From assembly GCA_003116995.1 (NCBI GenBank), contig BDSL01000010.1:496001-560000 (forward strand): 64,000 bases of DNA, read 5' to 3'. The position numbers and the translations under genes are program-made. Under the pieces are notes generated by a model. The model did not search any database and was not told the origin of the DNA. It saw only the letters and a program-made list of their open reading frames with translations. Shown piece by piece: positions 23,601 through 33,628 of this stretch (its first letter is position 1; each line of letters opens with the position of its first letter). The stretch comes from Yamagishiella unicocca (taxonomy: Eukaryota; Chlorophyta; Chlorophyceae; Chlamydomonadales; Volvocaceae).

Positions 23601-25920
23601 CTCCCCCACGTCGGGCCGCCGTACCAACTGAAGCCTCATACCCCCGTGCATAGCATACGCCGTACCAACTGAAGCCTCATACCCCCGTGCATAGCACACG
23701 CCGTACCAACTGAAGCCTCATACCCCCGTGCATAGCACACGCCGTACCAACTGAAGCCTCATACCCCCGTGCATAGCACACGCCGTACCAATTGAAGCCC
23801 CATACCCCCGTGCATAGCACACGCGGTCGACTACTGCACCTAAGTGCGCACACACGCACCTCGCTGCCTGCGCGGCGCGCCTTCCCTCCTGTTGCCGTAC
23901 AGGTGCTGCGGACCCACCGCGACGAGCTGCGGGGGGGCGGCAAGATGTCGACACAGCGCCAGATGGACGCAGCGCAGGTGGGCTGGGGGGTGGGGCTGGG
24001 GGTTGGGGCTGGGGGTTGGGGCTGGGGGTTGGGGCTGGGGGTTGGGGCTGGGGGTTGGGGTTGGGGGTTGGGGCTGGGGAGTGGGGCCCCTTGTGCTCTC
24101 GGGGGTTACATAAAAAGAGCCGGTAACTCGACATGGGAAGTGTAGCTGGTGCATAGCCTTCGGTGCATGTTCTCGTGGGGGGGGAGGTGGCGTAAGAACC
24201 GTTTACGCGACAGGGACAGGATAGTCGGCGCATGGTCGTCGGACATGGGGTTGTGGCATAAAAACCGCTTACACGACAGGGACAGGACATGGGGGGGGGG
24301 TGAAAACCGGTGACACGAAAAACGACAAGGACATGGGGCGGGGATGTGGACACCGCGCCGTGGTTACACGTGTGTGAGCCCCGATCCACCTAGGGCTGCA
24401 TCGGCCTTCAGGAGCGCGCACGTAATCCAAGCTGATGTCAGATAAAGAGCAAACCCATGCAAGCCTGATCAGGCAACTCCTGTCCGGCTGGGTTGGCGCA
24501 GGAGGAACTGCGCGACGCGTCCGCCCGCGCCGACGCCAACAACGAGGCGCTGGAGGCGGTGCTCCGAAGCCACGCTGACGTCCGGGGCGGGCTGGAGCAC
24601 CTGGCGTCCATGGTGGCGCCGCTGCCGCTGCCCTCGGGGGGCCCGCCGGAGCTGCCGCTGGAGGACGAGACGCTGGGGGACGTGTTGGCGCAGGTGGGTT
24701 GGGGGCGGCGTGCTGGAGTGAGTGTGTGCGTGTGTGGGGGGGGTGTGGGGTGGCATACAAGTCGTTTACGGGCAGGGACAGGATATTTGTGTGGGTGGGT
24801 GGGGGTGGGGGGTACAGAAGAGAACCCGGTTACTCGACGTGGGGGGGTGGTATAAAAACCGTATTACGCAAAGGGACAGGATAGTTGGCGCATGGTCGTC
24901 GGACACCAATGTTGTGGGCGCATGCTGGAGCACTGGAACTGACTACCGGCAAACCTGTGGAGGCGGCTGTCGGAGCTGTCTAAAAGAAAAGAAAAATAAT
25001 AAGCAAAAGCGCGGCGGGGTGGCGGAGCTGCGTCGTACATACACACACGCCATATGCGGACGTGTATCCCAGTGCGCTGGCTCAAGTGGGATGGGTTGGG
25101 TTTCAGGTAGCTGTAACGTTCAACCTTTGCCCCGAAACCTGAAACCGAAACCAAGATATGTCATTACATCACGGGAGAGATGGTGGATGGGACTAGTTGG
25201 ATGGTAGCTGGGCTCGGCTTGGGGGTTCTGATTTTCTGAAGCTTGGGTCAAGCGTAAGGGTCCGGCAGGGGGAGCTGTGAGCGGGTGAGAGTCTGGAGCG
25301 GATGCGGATGCGACCTGGGGTTTCGTGGGTGGCGTAGAAGCACGTGTTGGCCACGTGAGACGAGGGGGGGGCCGCTGGTGCGGCCTCGCCAACTTGGCAT
25401 GGACTGACTGCACCTGTGCTTACAGCCGCGGTAAGGGGCGGGCGCAAAAGCTGGCGCCACTGCTGCCCCTAGGCACCCGTCCGAGCAGTTCGCTGAAGCT
25501 CATGTCGGCATCTGTGCCTGGAGCCACCTCCACTCCCTACCCAACATTACAAAATACATCGCGCGTGCGATTCCGCTGTGTGTACACTTTCACATGAACA
25601 CGCATGCTGTGGCTCCTCCGGCTCAGTTCTTTCCTCCCGTCCTTCGCACGTCCTGGCATCGACCCACACTCGTCTTCCTGCGCCCTCCCCCGTCGTTGCT
25701 ACCGCGCCGCCCCGCACTGCTGCCCCTCTACCCCTTCATACACACACACCCTCCACCCCCGGTCCCTCCCTCCACCCCCGTTTCCCTCGAACCTCCACCC
25801 CCGTTTCCTCTCCACACCTCGCAGATCGAACAGCGGCTGCTTGGTTCGTACAAGGTCATCGTTGCGCTGCCCAAGGCAGTGGACATGTTGGAGTCCATGT
25901 ACGCATCACTGCGCCAATAA
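17651..25920 (+). CDS. Coiled-coil protein resembling ODA10/CCDC151 (outer dynein arm assembly)
   Basis: Twelve exons: 17651-17927, 19477-19556, 19927-19983, 20398-20493, 20849-20899, 21270-21509, 21844-21936, 22288-22419, 22820-23164, 23903-23977, 24502-24693 and 25825-25920, for 577 aa. A Ser/Pro-rich N-terminus (1-80) is followed by long coiled-coil segments. The block with NRLDKATVKANEAFSIRKTY, EKLRLEEPLLEGRIRALEEQ and AKEVVKTTHGSLEGEVAANR resembles the CCDC151/ODA10 family, axonemal proteins needed to build and dock outer dynein arms. An Asp/Gly-rich insert lies near residues 365-390. The intron after exon 2 uses a GC donor (CAG|GCGAGT), as the reading frame requires. It could be another ODA-complex coiled coil (ODA5-type); the family call is from pattern, not alignment. 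Confidence 0.8.
18306..18380 (-). repeat. Z-family dispersed element in ODA10-like intron 1
   Basis: Reverse copy with GCGAGGAAGACCCGTGGATG and a degenerate AACAGACGTTTCGAGG end, where part of the end is repeated. G-rich flanking sequences are similar on both sides. Confidence 0.55.
19194..19263. repeat. 36-bp tandem duplication
   Basis: Two units beginning TAACCCAGCTGCACTTGGCG, in intron 1 of the ODA10-like gene. Confidence 0.7.
19659..19726 (-). repeat. Z-family element with 12-bp flanking direct repeats
   Basis: A 44-bp core (19671-19714, GCGAGGAGGACCCGTGGATG then ACCGTTTAGAACA) is flanked by GATGTCCGGTGG at 19659-19670 and 19715-19726. Located in the GC-AG intron 2 of the ODA10-like gene. 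Confidence 0.7.
20526..20706. repeat. 16-bp minisatellite, about 11 units
   Basis: Near-perfect units of ACGGAATGGTGGGGGG in intron 4 of the ODA10-like gene. Confidence 0.9.
20928..21020 (+). repeat. X-family dispersed repeat (internally shortened)
   Basis: Has CACCTCCACAGGTTTCTCGG, CCAGCATGCGCCCACAAC and CATGCGCCAGCTA in the same order, reversed, as the long copy at 24848-24985. Located in intron 5 of the ODA10-like gene. Confidence 0.6.
21032..21115 (+). repeat. Z-family element with 8-bp flanking direct repeats
   Basis: A 68-bp core at 21040-21107, from GTTCTCCAGCATGCATCTC to CACGGGTTTCCCTCGA, is flanked by ACCTCCCA at 21032-21039 and 21108-21115. This is the cleanest full-length copy in the window. 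Confidence 0.75.
21150..21206 (+). repeat. X-family dispersed repeat
   Basis: GGCCATGCGCCAAGTATCCT then GTCCCGTTGCGTAAAACGG and a T run; the same core as at 24848 in reverse. Third repeat in the same 370-bp intron. Confidence 0.6.
21990..22072 (-). repeat. X/Y-family dispersed repeat
   Basis: Contains GTTACACGACATGGG, TAGCTGGCGCATTGCCTTCG and GTTGTGGGCGCATGCTAGAG, a hybrid of the X and Y signatures, in intron 7 of the ODA10-like gene. Confidence 0.6.
22148..22205 (+). repeat. W-family dispersed repeat
   Basis: GAGAATCCGCGAATCCACGG then CCGACAAACCAAGGGCGGTG and ATGGTCCAGGGG, in intron 7 of the ODA10-like gene. Confidence 0.65.
22678..22742 (+). repeat. Divergent Z-family element
   Basis: GGAACGTCTGTTCTAAACGG is followed by an ACACGTGTTTTCCTTGCAA variant in place of the usual ATCCACGGGT end; a matching variant lies at 44128. 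Intron 8 of the ODA10-like gene. Confidence 0.5.
23207..23268 (+). repeat. W-family dispersed repeat
   Basis: GAGAATCCGCGAATCCACGC then CCGACAAACCAAGGGTGTCG and GTGGTCCAGAGG, starting about 40 bp after the exon 9 donor of the ODA10-like gene. Confidence 0.65.
23328..23424. repeat. 22-bp minisatellite, about 4.4 units
   Basis: Units of AAAAGGCACCACTGGATTGC plus GG with few substitutions, in intron 9 of the ODA10-like gene. Confidence 0.85.
23618..23822. repeat. 41-bp tandem repeat, 5 units
   Basis: Five units beginning GCCGTACCAACTGAAGCCTC and ending GTGCATAGCACAC. The middle units are identical, which suggests recent expansion. Same intron as the 22-bp array. Confidence 0.95.
23979..24080 (+). 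repeat. G-rich minisatellite with quadruplex potential
   Basis: Repeats of GGGGTTGGGGCTGG-type units provide many runs of four or more G on the coding strand directly after the exon 10 donor of the ODA10-like gene. Confidence 0.8.
24104..24300 (-). repeat. Cluster of Y- and X-family repeats
   Basis: One Y copy (CCGGTAACTCGACATGGGAA, then GCATAGCCTTCGG) is followed by two X fragments (AACCGTTTACGCGACAGGGA and AACCGCTTACACGACAGGGA). All are in the same orientation within intron 10 of the ODA10-like gene. Confidence 0.6.
24815..24985 (-). repeat. Y fragment plus the longest X-family copy
   Basis: ACCCGGTTACTCGACGTGGG (Y end) is followed by an X copy with ACCGTATTACGCAAAGGGAC, GATAGTTGGCGCATGGTCGT, TGTGGGCGCATGCTGGAGCA and a CAAACCTGTGGAGGCGGC tail. 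The whole X element is about 135 bp. Intron 11 of the ODA10-like gene. Confidence 0.65.
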
Positions 25921-26957
25921 CGACATCACCATCACCGCCACCACCACCACCACCATCACCGCCATCACCATCACCACCCATTGGTAACACATGGCACCTG
26001 ACAGGAGCGGCAGCACAAGCGGCAGCAACGGCAACCAAGGTGCCGCTCCTTCGCACGCCAACGCCGGGACCATCAGTTCGCCTGTCTGCACGTTCCGCAC
26101 AGGAGGCGAGTCCCGCTGAGGAGGCGAGGCGTATGCCGGCCTCGATGCGGCTGCTGGTGTGTATGTTTGCGCCTGGGGGGGGGGGTGCCTTGGGGCTCCG
26201 CATGCAGCCGAGGTGCTCGGAAGGAAACAAACGCAAGGTGGGTGTCGGGGCCGGCTGGCGCCGTGACTCTGTGTCGGCAGCCTTGGAGCGGACGTGGTAA
26301 GGTTGGTGGAAGTGGGAAGTCGCTGCGTGTTTCTGCGGCTGCGACTGATACTGATTGGTATTGGTACAGGTACTGTAACTCCGATCATAGATGTGACCCC
26401 GAGAAGAGACAGCGTTTGCGTGCCGTAACACAGCGCCTCAGCTGGTCCGCTGCTGGTTAGCGTCCCATGGGTCAGCTCCCGGCGGGTCAGCGCTCAGAGC
26501 GCTCAGCGCGGCCGAGCCGCACAAGGTCAGCTGCGCTGCTGCTGGACGAGCACCCGTGCTCCCGAGCATGCATGTCGTACCGGTGAACGACCCCAGCTGC
26601 GCAGCGGCTCCGCGTAGGAACGGGAATGCAGGTTCCGGTGGGAGCGAGGGCAGCAGCAGCAGCAGTCACACGGGCCTCGCTCGTAGCGCCTCTCAAACCC
26701 GTCCGTCCAGGAGCCGTCCGTACGCCACCAGTGACCCCTGGGTCGCTCGACGACAGCGGTCCGACGCCGTTGCCGTGTGCTACTGCGCTCCTCCGCAGCA
26801 CCGCTCCGTTCACGTGCCGGCTGTAATGCCTCAGCGGCCCTCGGCCGACAGCGTGGCAACCGCTGCACGGGTGTCGTACAAGCACCCCGCCGTACCAGGC
26901 GCGAAAGCGCTAGAGGCCGCCGAGTGCCAGACCTCCCGACCACCTAGTCGCGGCGCT
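25921..26957. other. Convergent 3' flanks of the ODA10-like and mS26 genes
   Basis: Begins with an ACC/CAT-type short repeat (25925-25980). A UGUAA motif at 26374-26378 fits the end of the ODA10-like transcript. Open frames on the minus strand at 26487-26943 are compositionally biased and unsupported. Confidence 0.5.
26374..26378 (+). terminator. UGUAA poly(A) signal for the ODA10-like gene
   Basis: TGTAA 454 bp after the stop at 25920, on the coding strand. Confidence 0.4.
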
Positions 26958-27747
26958 TTAGAACCCCTTGCTGGATTCGAGGTTGGTGATGAAGCCAAAT
27001 GGCTGCGGGTTGTCCAGGGCGCGGTTGATGTGCTCCTCAAACTCCTCCTGCCGGATCCAGTTCCGGCTGGCTTCAAGCAGCCGCTTGTACCTGCGGACAT
27101 GGCAGCAGCAGCAGGGGAGGTAGGCGCAGCTAAGATGGGTAAGCTGGTGGCGGCAGGGCCGGTCACGCCGACCCTCGGAACGCCCTATGATAGCGGGCCC
27201 GCGCACCTTTCCGCTCGCTCCTGTTCGCGGCTCTGAACTTGTTCTTGCCGCCGGTGAGCGCGTTGCAGCTGCAGCTGCGCCTGCGTTGCAGCGAGCGGGT
27301 GCGGGAACCAGGTGAGCCGGGAGCAGCGTCGCTCGCCAGTCTAACCGAGCGAATGCAACCAGCGCATCCCCTCACCCTCTTGTACTCGAGCTCTGCTCTC
27401 CGGACCTGCTCCCTGAGATGCGCAACATGCTTCTCCTTCACCAGTTCCTGCATCCGCGCAGCCTCGTCCCGCAACTCCTGCGCTTTCCGACGGCGCTCGC
27501 TGGCCTCTTCGCTGATCTCCCGTGCCTTGATGTCAGCTCGCCATGTGTTGAAGAGGCTGTGCAATGACAACGCGTACTTTTTGCGAGCCTTCATGTAGTC
27601 GAAATGATCCGTAATTCGCTTGGTGCGCGTTTCATCCATAACATTTGACGTGTAAACCTTTGATCGCGTCTGGCTTACGAAAAGCCCAGGAAGCAGTGCC
27701 GAAAGCACCGCCGCGGTTGGCAGAGCTCGTTGCACACTATTCTGCAT
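26958..27747 (-). CDS. MRPS26: Mitochondrial small-subunit ribosomal protein mS26
   Basis: Structural protein of the mitoribosome small subunit. Two exons on the minus strand, 27747-27386 and 27090-26958, give 164 aa. The donor is the in-frame GA|GTACAAG; using the more obvious GTGAGG 10 bp later would break the frame. The N-terminus (MQNSVQRALPTAAVLSALLP) is a typical basic/hydrophobic mitochondrial presequence. The middle is a long charged helix (SEEASERRRKAQELRDEAAR). The C-terminal exon has the family signature: YKRLLEASRNWIRQEEFEEH, then INRALDNPQPFGF. In metazoan mS26 the matching region is an NWIT-x-E-N-L-like helix followed by ALD-N/S and a short tail. Size and layout fit. The call is by pattern recognition and is strong for the last exon. 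Confidence 0.87.
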
Positions 27748-28330
27748 TGTTGTTACACCGTCTACGGGCTACAACTACAATTTATTTATACACGTTATGA
27801 ACATAAGAAACATGCATGTCCGCGACATGTCATTCTCGCAATCGCCCGCATGCCTTCTCGCATCCGTCATTGCATGCACGTGTCCGTGCGAATTTGGCAC
27901 CTACATGAGCGGTGCATTAACAGATTTTTATCTAAGGACCTCGAGTCAACACGCCATGCCAATTTTGCATCTACGCCGTCCTGCGAATGCAGAAAAAAAT
28001 CACCCCGGAGGCCCAGCGCCCCGCCCTGCCCCGCTAGTGCACAACCCTCCACCCGACCCCGCCCCGCTCCAAAACCAATGGCATTTCAGCTGCGGTTTCA
28101 CTGGCGCATCCTCCCACCTACAAGCGGCTCGCACCATCACCTCAACTCACGTATTAGGCATGCCCACTGCACGCCAAAACCACCACGCCAACGCCATGCC
28201 TCATTTTGCTCGCCTCAATATAACCGACTCCATCGACGTGTTACCCGAAACCGTTGGGCACCGAATCTTCGTGCAAGTGCCCCGCCCTGCCCCAACGCCT
28301 ACTCTCACCCCTTCCCCAACGCCTCTCCAT
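27748..28330. other. mS26 promoter and 3' flank of the GRDP-like gene
   Basis: No gene seen. Holds the mS26 TATA box (27781-27790) and a minus-strand UGUAA at 27749-27753, directly before the mS26 ATG. Both genes are on the minus strand, so this interval must serve as the 3' UTR of one and the promoter of the other. Confidence 0.5.
27781..27790 (-). promoter_or_regulatory. TATA box of mS26
   Basis: TTTATTTATA on the plus strand reads TATAAATAAA on the minus strand, 34-43 bp upstream of the mS26 ATG. Initiation at the usual distance would leave a 5' UTR of only about 5-15 nt. Confidence 0.5.
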
Positions 28331-31300
28331 TCACCTCCAAGTTTTTCCACTGGTTGCCTGCTGGCCCTTGTTGCTGCGCGCTGCGCCGCCGATGCTTCCA
28401 GGCCCTGCTGCCCGCTGGGGTGTTTTTGCTTCGCCGGACGACCCAACCGACGCCGCCGAACAAAACGACGCGCCGCTGCTGCTGCAGGGAGGGCTCGGCA
28501 TCCCCCCCGGAACGCCGGCCCCTCCCCCGCTCGAGTAACGCTCACGCAAGCTCTTAGAAAACACGGGAGCCTCTTCGCCACCCCCCACCAGGTTGGATGT
28601 GCCGCCTAGCCCGGCCATGTACGACGCGTCGGAGGCGCTGTAGCCGCCGCTGGTGCGACGGTAGCTGCCGCTACTGCCGCCGCTGGCGGGAGTGGGCAGC
28701 GGCGGCAAGCCGGTCTTGCGGGCCTTGCTGCCGGCGCCACCACGCGCGGGGCTGCTAGTGCCAGAGGACGCAATAAGAGCGCTTGGGGGGCCGGCGGCGG
28801 CGGCGGCAGCAGTGACGGCAGCGGCGACGGAGGGAGCAGGGCTCCCCAATGCAGCTCCAGCTGCTGCCGATGGCGACGGCAGCGACGGCGCCGGCGGGAT
28901 CTCGGCCATGGACATGCGAGCAAGACGTGACGGCGACGGTGCAGAGAACCTGCTGGCGCCCACACCACCGCCGCCAACAGCGCTGGCACCCGCGCTGGGG
29001 CCACCGCCGCCGCTGCCGCTGCCGCCGCTGCTGCCGCCGCCGCCGCCGCCGCCGCTGCCCCCGCCAGCCGGTCCCTGCGTGAAGGGCGTGACGACGGAGG
29101 CCGCAAAGGCGGCGCTTGGAGTGCCGTACACCGAGTCCTCGCCATCCGAGCTGCGGCCCGAAGCGGCGGCGGCGTCCAGGTCGGCCTCCGCCATGCTTGT
29201 ACGACTGGGCGGGAGAGAGACGTACATGCTCCCGGCCGCTGAGGTTGGTCCGCTATCGCGCAGGTAGCTGGGGCGGCCGCTGCTGACGTCATCGTCGCCC
29301 CCGCCGCCGCCGCTCGTCCCGCCCGCTCGTCCAACAGGTACGGCCCACACGTCACCCCCGGTGGCTCCAGCCCCAGCGGCGGCTGCGTCGTCCGCACCAG
29401 CGGTAGCGCCGACGGCGGCAGCTTCGGAGCGGCTTTCTCCTGGGTGCGTTGGCGGCGGCGGCAGCCCCCCCGCCGCCGCCGTCGCCGCTGCCGCCGCTAG
29501 GAACGCCGCCGACGCGGGCGGTGGCGTCGGGCCTAACGGCGACAGGGGCCCATACTCTGAGGTCCGGTCGGCGAAGTGCGGGTTGTTGTACGCCCACTCG
29601 TCCGTACCGTCGCCATACTTACGGCGCTCCATCGACGGAGTGCGGTTAGCTAGCGGCGACAGCGGCCCCACCTCACAATCCTGCGGCGGTACGGGCACCG
29701 GCGACGCCAGCGGCGACGCCAGCGGCTCCTCGCCCTGCCGTTGCGCCTCTGCCTGCTGTTGCTGCGACCGCGGCGCCGCCCACGTCTTGTAGGGCTCACG
29801 GGCCGCCGCGGCGGCGGCTGCAATCGCCGCCGTGGCGGCTGCAGGATCGGTCGCGGCCGCGGCCGGCGGTTCCGCCGGCGGCGGCGCCGACGGCGGCGCC
29901 GGTGCCTCCCTCACACCCAGCCTGTACTGCGACATTGGCCGAGAGTACGACCCGTCCGCAAAGTCGTTCTCCGCCGCCGCCGTCGTCGCCAGTGCTGGGT
30001 TCCAATAAGGCCTCTCGCTGTGTGCAGCCGACGGCGTGTCAGGGCTCGAAAACGTCCGGCCGGCGGCGGCGGCGGAGCCGCCGTCGCCGCCGCCACCGCG
30101 GCTTCGCACCGTCACCGTCGTATGCGGCGTCATGTACGGCGATATCTTCAGCGGCACGATGAGCGATATTCGCTTCGGTCGCTCCCGCTCCCGCTCCCGA
30201 TCCCGCTCCCGATCCCCCGTAGTGGCCCCCGTGCCGCCGCTGCCCCCCCCAGAGGAGGTTGGTGGCCGCGGCGGCTGCCCCGGCGGCGAAGGCGACGTGT
30301 CGCCTGCCAGCGAACTGCCGGGCGACGCCGACGGCCGCAGGTGGAAGGCCGCCTCGTCGGGCCGCGGCTCCATCCAGGAACCGCGCCGGCTGGTAGGCGT
30401 GCCGGCAACGCCGCCGCCGGCTATCGCCCTGGGCGTCCCTGCCGCCGCCGCCGCCGCCGCCGTAGCAGACGCCTGCGCCAGTACCCGCCGCACCGCCTCG
30501 TGCTGTCGCGCCTGATCCTCTTGCACCCTGCGACTGTTGCCGTTGCCTTCGGCGTCGCTGTCGCCATCGCCGTCGCCGTACATGTCGTCCAACTCCAGCT
30601 GTCGTACAGGCTGCGCCGTCTCGTCTGGCTGGCTGCCGGAGTCGGGGCTGGCGCTGCCGGACACCGCCGCTGGGTCCATTGTGCGGAACCGCAGCTTGCG
30701 CCAGTAGGTGTGGTAGTCGGAGTGGGGCAGGTGGAGGAAGTTGCGGAAGCCGGCGGTCTTGTTGGCGACGTACCTGGGGGCGGAAAGTAGCGGAATCGAT
30801 ATCGAACTTTCAGGTGGATCTGCAAGCCATGTTGCGGCGCGTCGTACAACACACAAGGGCCGTGCGAAACGGGCGAGTGAGTCGTACGGCATGCCTGGTA
30901 AGGCCCAGATGGCCAGGGACGTCGTACAAAGCTCCCAGCACGACCAAGCGGGGGCCCCCAACAGCTGCGCCCCCCACAGTCGCGTGATGTGGACCTGTCG
31001 TAGCTCTCGAACATGGCCCCAGCGCCTGCGCCCCTCGCCTCCCAGCCCCATCCTCCCAACTCCACCCTCCCAACTCCACCCTCCCAGCCCCATCCTCCCA
31101 ACTCCACCCTCCCAACTCCACCCTCCCAACTCCACCCTCCCAACTCCACCCTCCCAACTCCACCCTCCCAACTCCACCCTCCCAACTCCACCCTCCCAAC
31201 TCCACCCTCCCAACTCCACCCTCCCAACTCCACCCTCCCAACTCCACCCTCCCAACTCCACCCTCCCAACTCCACCCTCCCAACTCCACCCTCCCAACTC

Positions 31301-33597
31301 CACCCTCCCAACTCCACCCTCCCAACTCCACCCTCCCAACTCCACCCTCCCAACTCCAGCCTCAAGCGTCCCCCCTCACTTGACGGCCGCCCGCCGGCGG
31401 TGCGCCTGTCCCAGCACAAGGCCCAGCAGGCTCTTGGCGCTGCGGGTGGCGCCTCGCCGCATCAGGTACGCCAGGTACAGCGAATGCGCGCCACAGCGGT
31501 GCTCCGCTGGCTGCTGCCCGGCCTGATGCTGTTCCTGATGGAAGGCCGAGGCGCTCGAGTTCGAATCCGACCACCGGTGATCGGTGGTGTGGCGGGAGGC
31601 GGCGGCGGCGGTGTTGGATCCGTTGGCCGCAGCGGGAGCGACCTCGAAGGCGGAGAGGAACGGCGCCAATGGGGTGGACAGCAGGGGGTGCAGAGCTGAC
31701 ATCGGTACGGCACGGGTGATGGGCGGGTCGTACACCTCGCCTGTGGCGTAGGAGGGGAAGCCGGCGGGTTGGTTGGTTGGTTGGTTGGCTGGCTGCTGGT
31801 TGTTGGGATGGCTGGTTGGTTGGAGAATGGGTGGCTGGGACAGCTGTCGATGGAGAGAGGGTGCGTTGTGTCTGTTTTCCCTTGCCTTGTTACGAAGGCA
31901 TCGAACACCAACGCGTGCGAGCAGTCCCTGTGCTCTTACACGTGCTCTGCGGTCTGCATAGGCGAGAGGCAGCCAGCATGTTCCACCCACACCCAAACCC
32001 GCACCCACACCCGCACCCACACCCACACCCACACCAGCAGCCACCCACCCACCGAAGTGGTGCTCGTACAGGCGGCGGGTTTCCGCAAAGGCGGATCCCC
32101 CATCTTCCAGGCGCAAGGCTCCAGGGGCGGGCACCACCACGCGCCCAAAAAGGCGGCGGCAGGTGGTGCGGTAGACCGCTGGGACGGCCATGTGGGTGAC
32201 CCACATGAGCGCGATGTCCTGGAGGGGTGGCATGTGATGTGGGTCAGGGGCGTTGTGGGGGTGGCATGTGATATGCGTCTGCATTTTCAATCCACTTTTG
32301 GTTTGGCCCTGCAGTCGGCTTGCGGGCGGATAGCGAACAACCGCCACAGACCAGCACGCGGTTTCCGTTGCTGGCCTGTCCTGCAAAACCCTCGCCCCCG
32401 CCTGCCCCCTTCCCCACCTTCCGTTCAGTGGTTCGGTTTCCTATCCAGACGGTTTGCCGACCCACGGGTTTCCTCTCAGACCCCCCCTCCGTTTCCTGTG
32501 TCATGTAACCGGGTCTTCTCCCCCCCCCTCCGTTTCCTGTGTCATGTAACCGGGTCTTCTCGCCCCCCCTCTCCTGGGGATCCACCGCACGTACCGTTGT
32601 GGGCACCATGGGCACTGCGGGGTGCATCCCCTGGAGCATCAGGAACCGACAGTACCTGCCGCCAGGAGGAAGGGAGGGGTATGAGAGGTGGGAGGGAAGG
32701 AGAGTGGCATAAGAAACATGTACACGACAGGGACAGGACAGTTGGCGTATAGGGGGGCGTAGCACAGAGGATCTGCTGACAGCACACGGCGGCCACATTG
32801 AGGCCACTGCAGGTGAGGGCCCCAGAGCTGCCACTGCAGGTGAGGGCCCCAGAGCTGCCACTGCAGGTGAGGGCCCCACAGCTGCCACGGCAGATGGAGG
32901 GCCCCAGCCGACCGCCCAAGTGCCACGTTGCTGGCCACAACGTGTAGTGCCTTGCAGCGCCACCACCTCCTCCGTCGGTTCACCGGTTTACTCCCTACCC
33001 TGCCCCAGCCCGCCCCAGCCGTCGCCAGCGCAAGGGCGGCCGCAAGGCCCCCGCCCAAACCTCCAGTCGCATGTGCGCGCGTCCAGATATCCGAAGGCTA
33101 TGCACCAGCTACACTTCCCGTGTCGAGTAACCGGTTCTTTTCTGTACCCCCTCCCCTTTCCAAATCTCTACACCCACTACATTTCCCCAGTCGCGTTACC
33201 GGTTCTTTATCTTATTATAAACCTCCAAACCTCTGCACCGGGTGTCCTCGCCGCGCCCCCACCTCTGCACCGCCTGCGCCAGCACGTCCGGGTCCAGGTA
33301 CGCCGGCCTCAGCAGCGAGTGCAGCAGCGGACACAGCTCCGACATGCGCAGCGCCAGGGAGGGCCCCAGCCGCCCGCGCGCGCCACCGCCCGGCCCGGCC
33401 AGACTGCCGCTGGCGCCGCTGCTGCTGGCGCTGGAGGGCGAGGCAAGGAGCGTGTGGAGCCCTGGCAGGCGGCGGGTGAGGTCCCATGGCGAGCCCGGAG
33501 GCGCAGGAGGCCAGAACTGAGCCTGCAGCCGACCCCCGCCGTCGCGGCTGCCGCCGCCGCCGCCACTAGGTGACACGGCCAAACCCAGCCCGCCGGC

Positions 33598-33628
<31 letters not shown>

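Noticed and set aside
23618..23822. CRISPR-like array
   Set aside because: Direct tandem repeats without unique spacers, in an intron of a nuclear algal gene.
26487..26943. Minus-strand frames downstream of mS26
   Set aside because: Arg/Ala-biased, no splice sites or similarity; more likely UTR sequence of convergent genes.
30810..31419. Long open frames of GGWSWEGGVGRVEL or NSTLPTPPSQLHPP repeats on both strands
   Set aside because: They are translations of the 14-bp intronic minisatellite at 31050-31364 in several frames; the GRDP-like frame splices across it.
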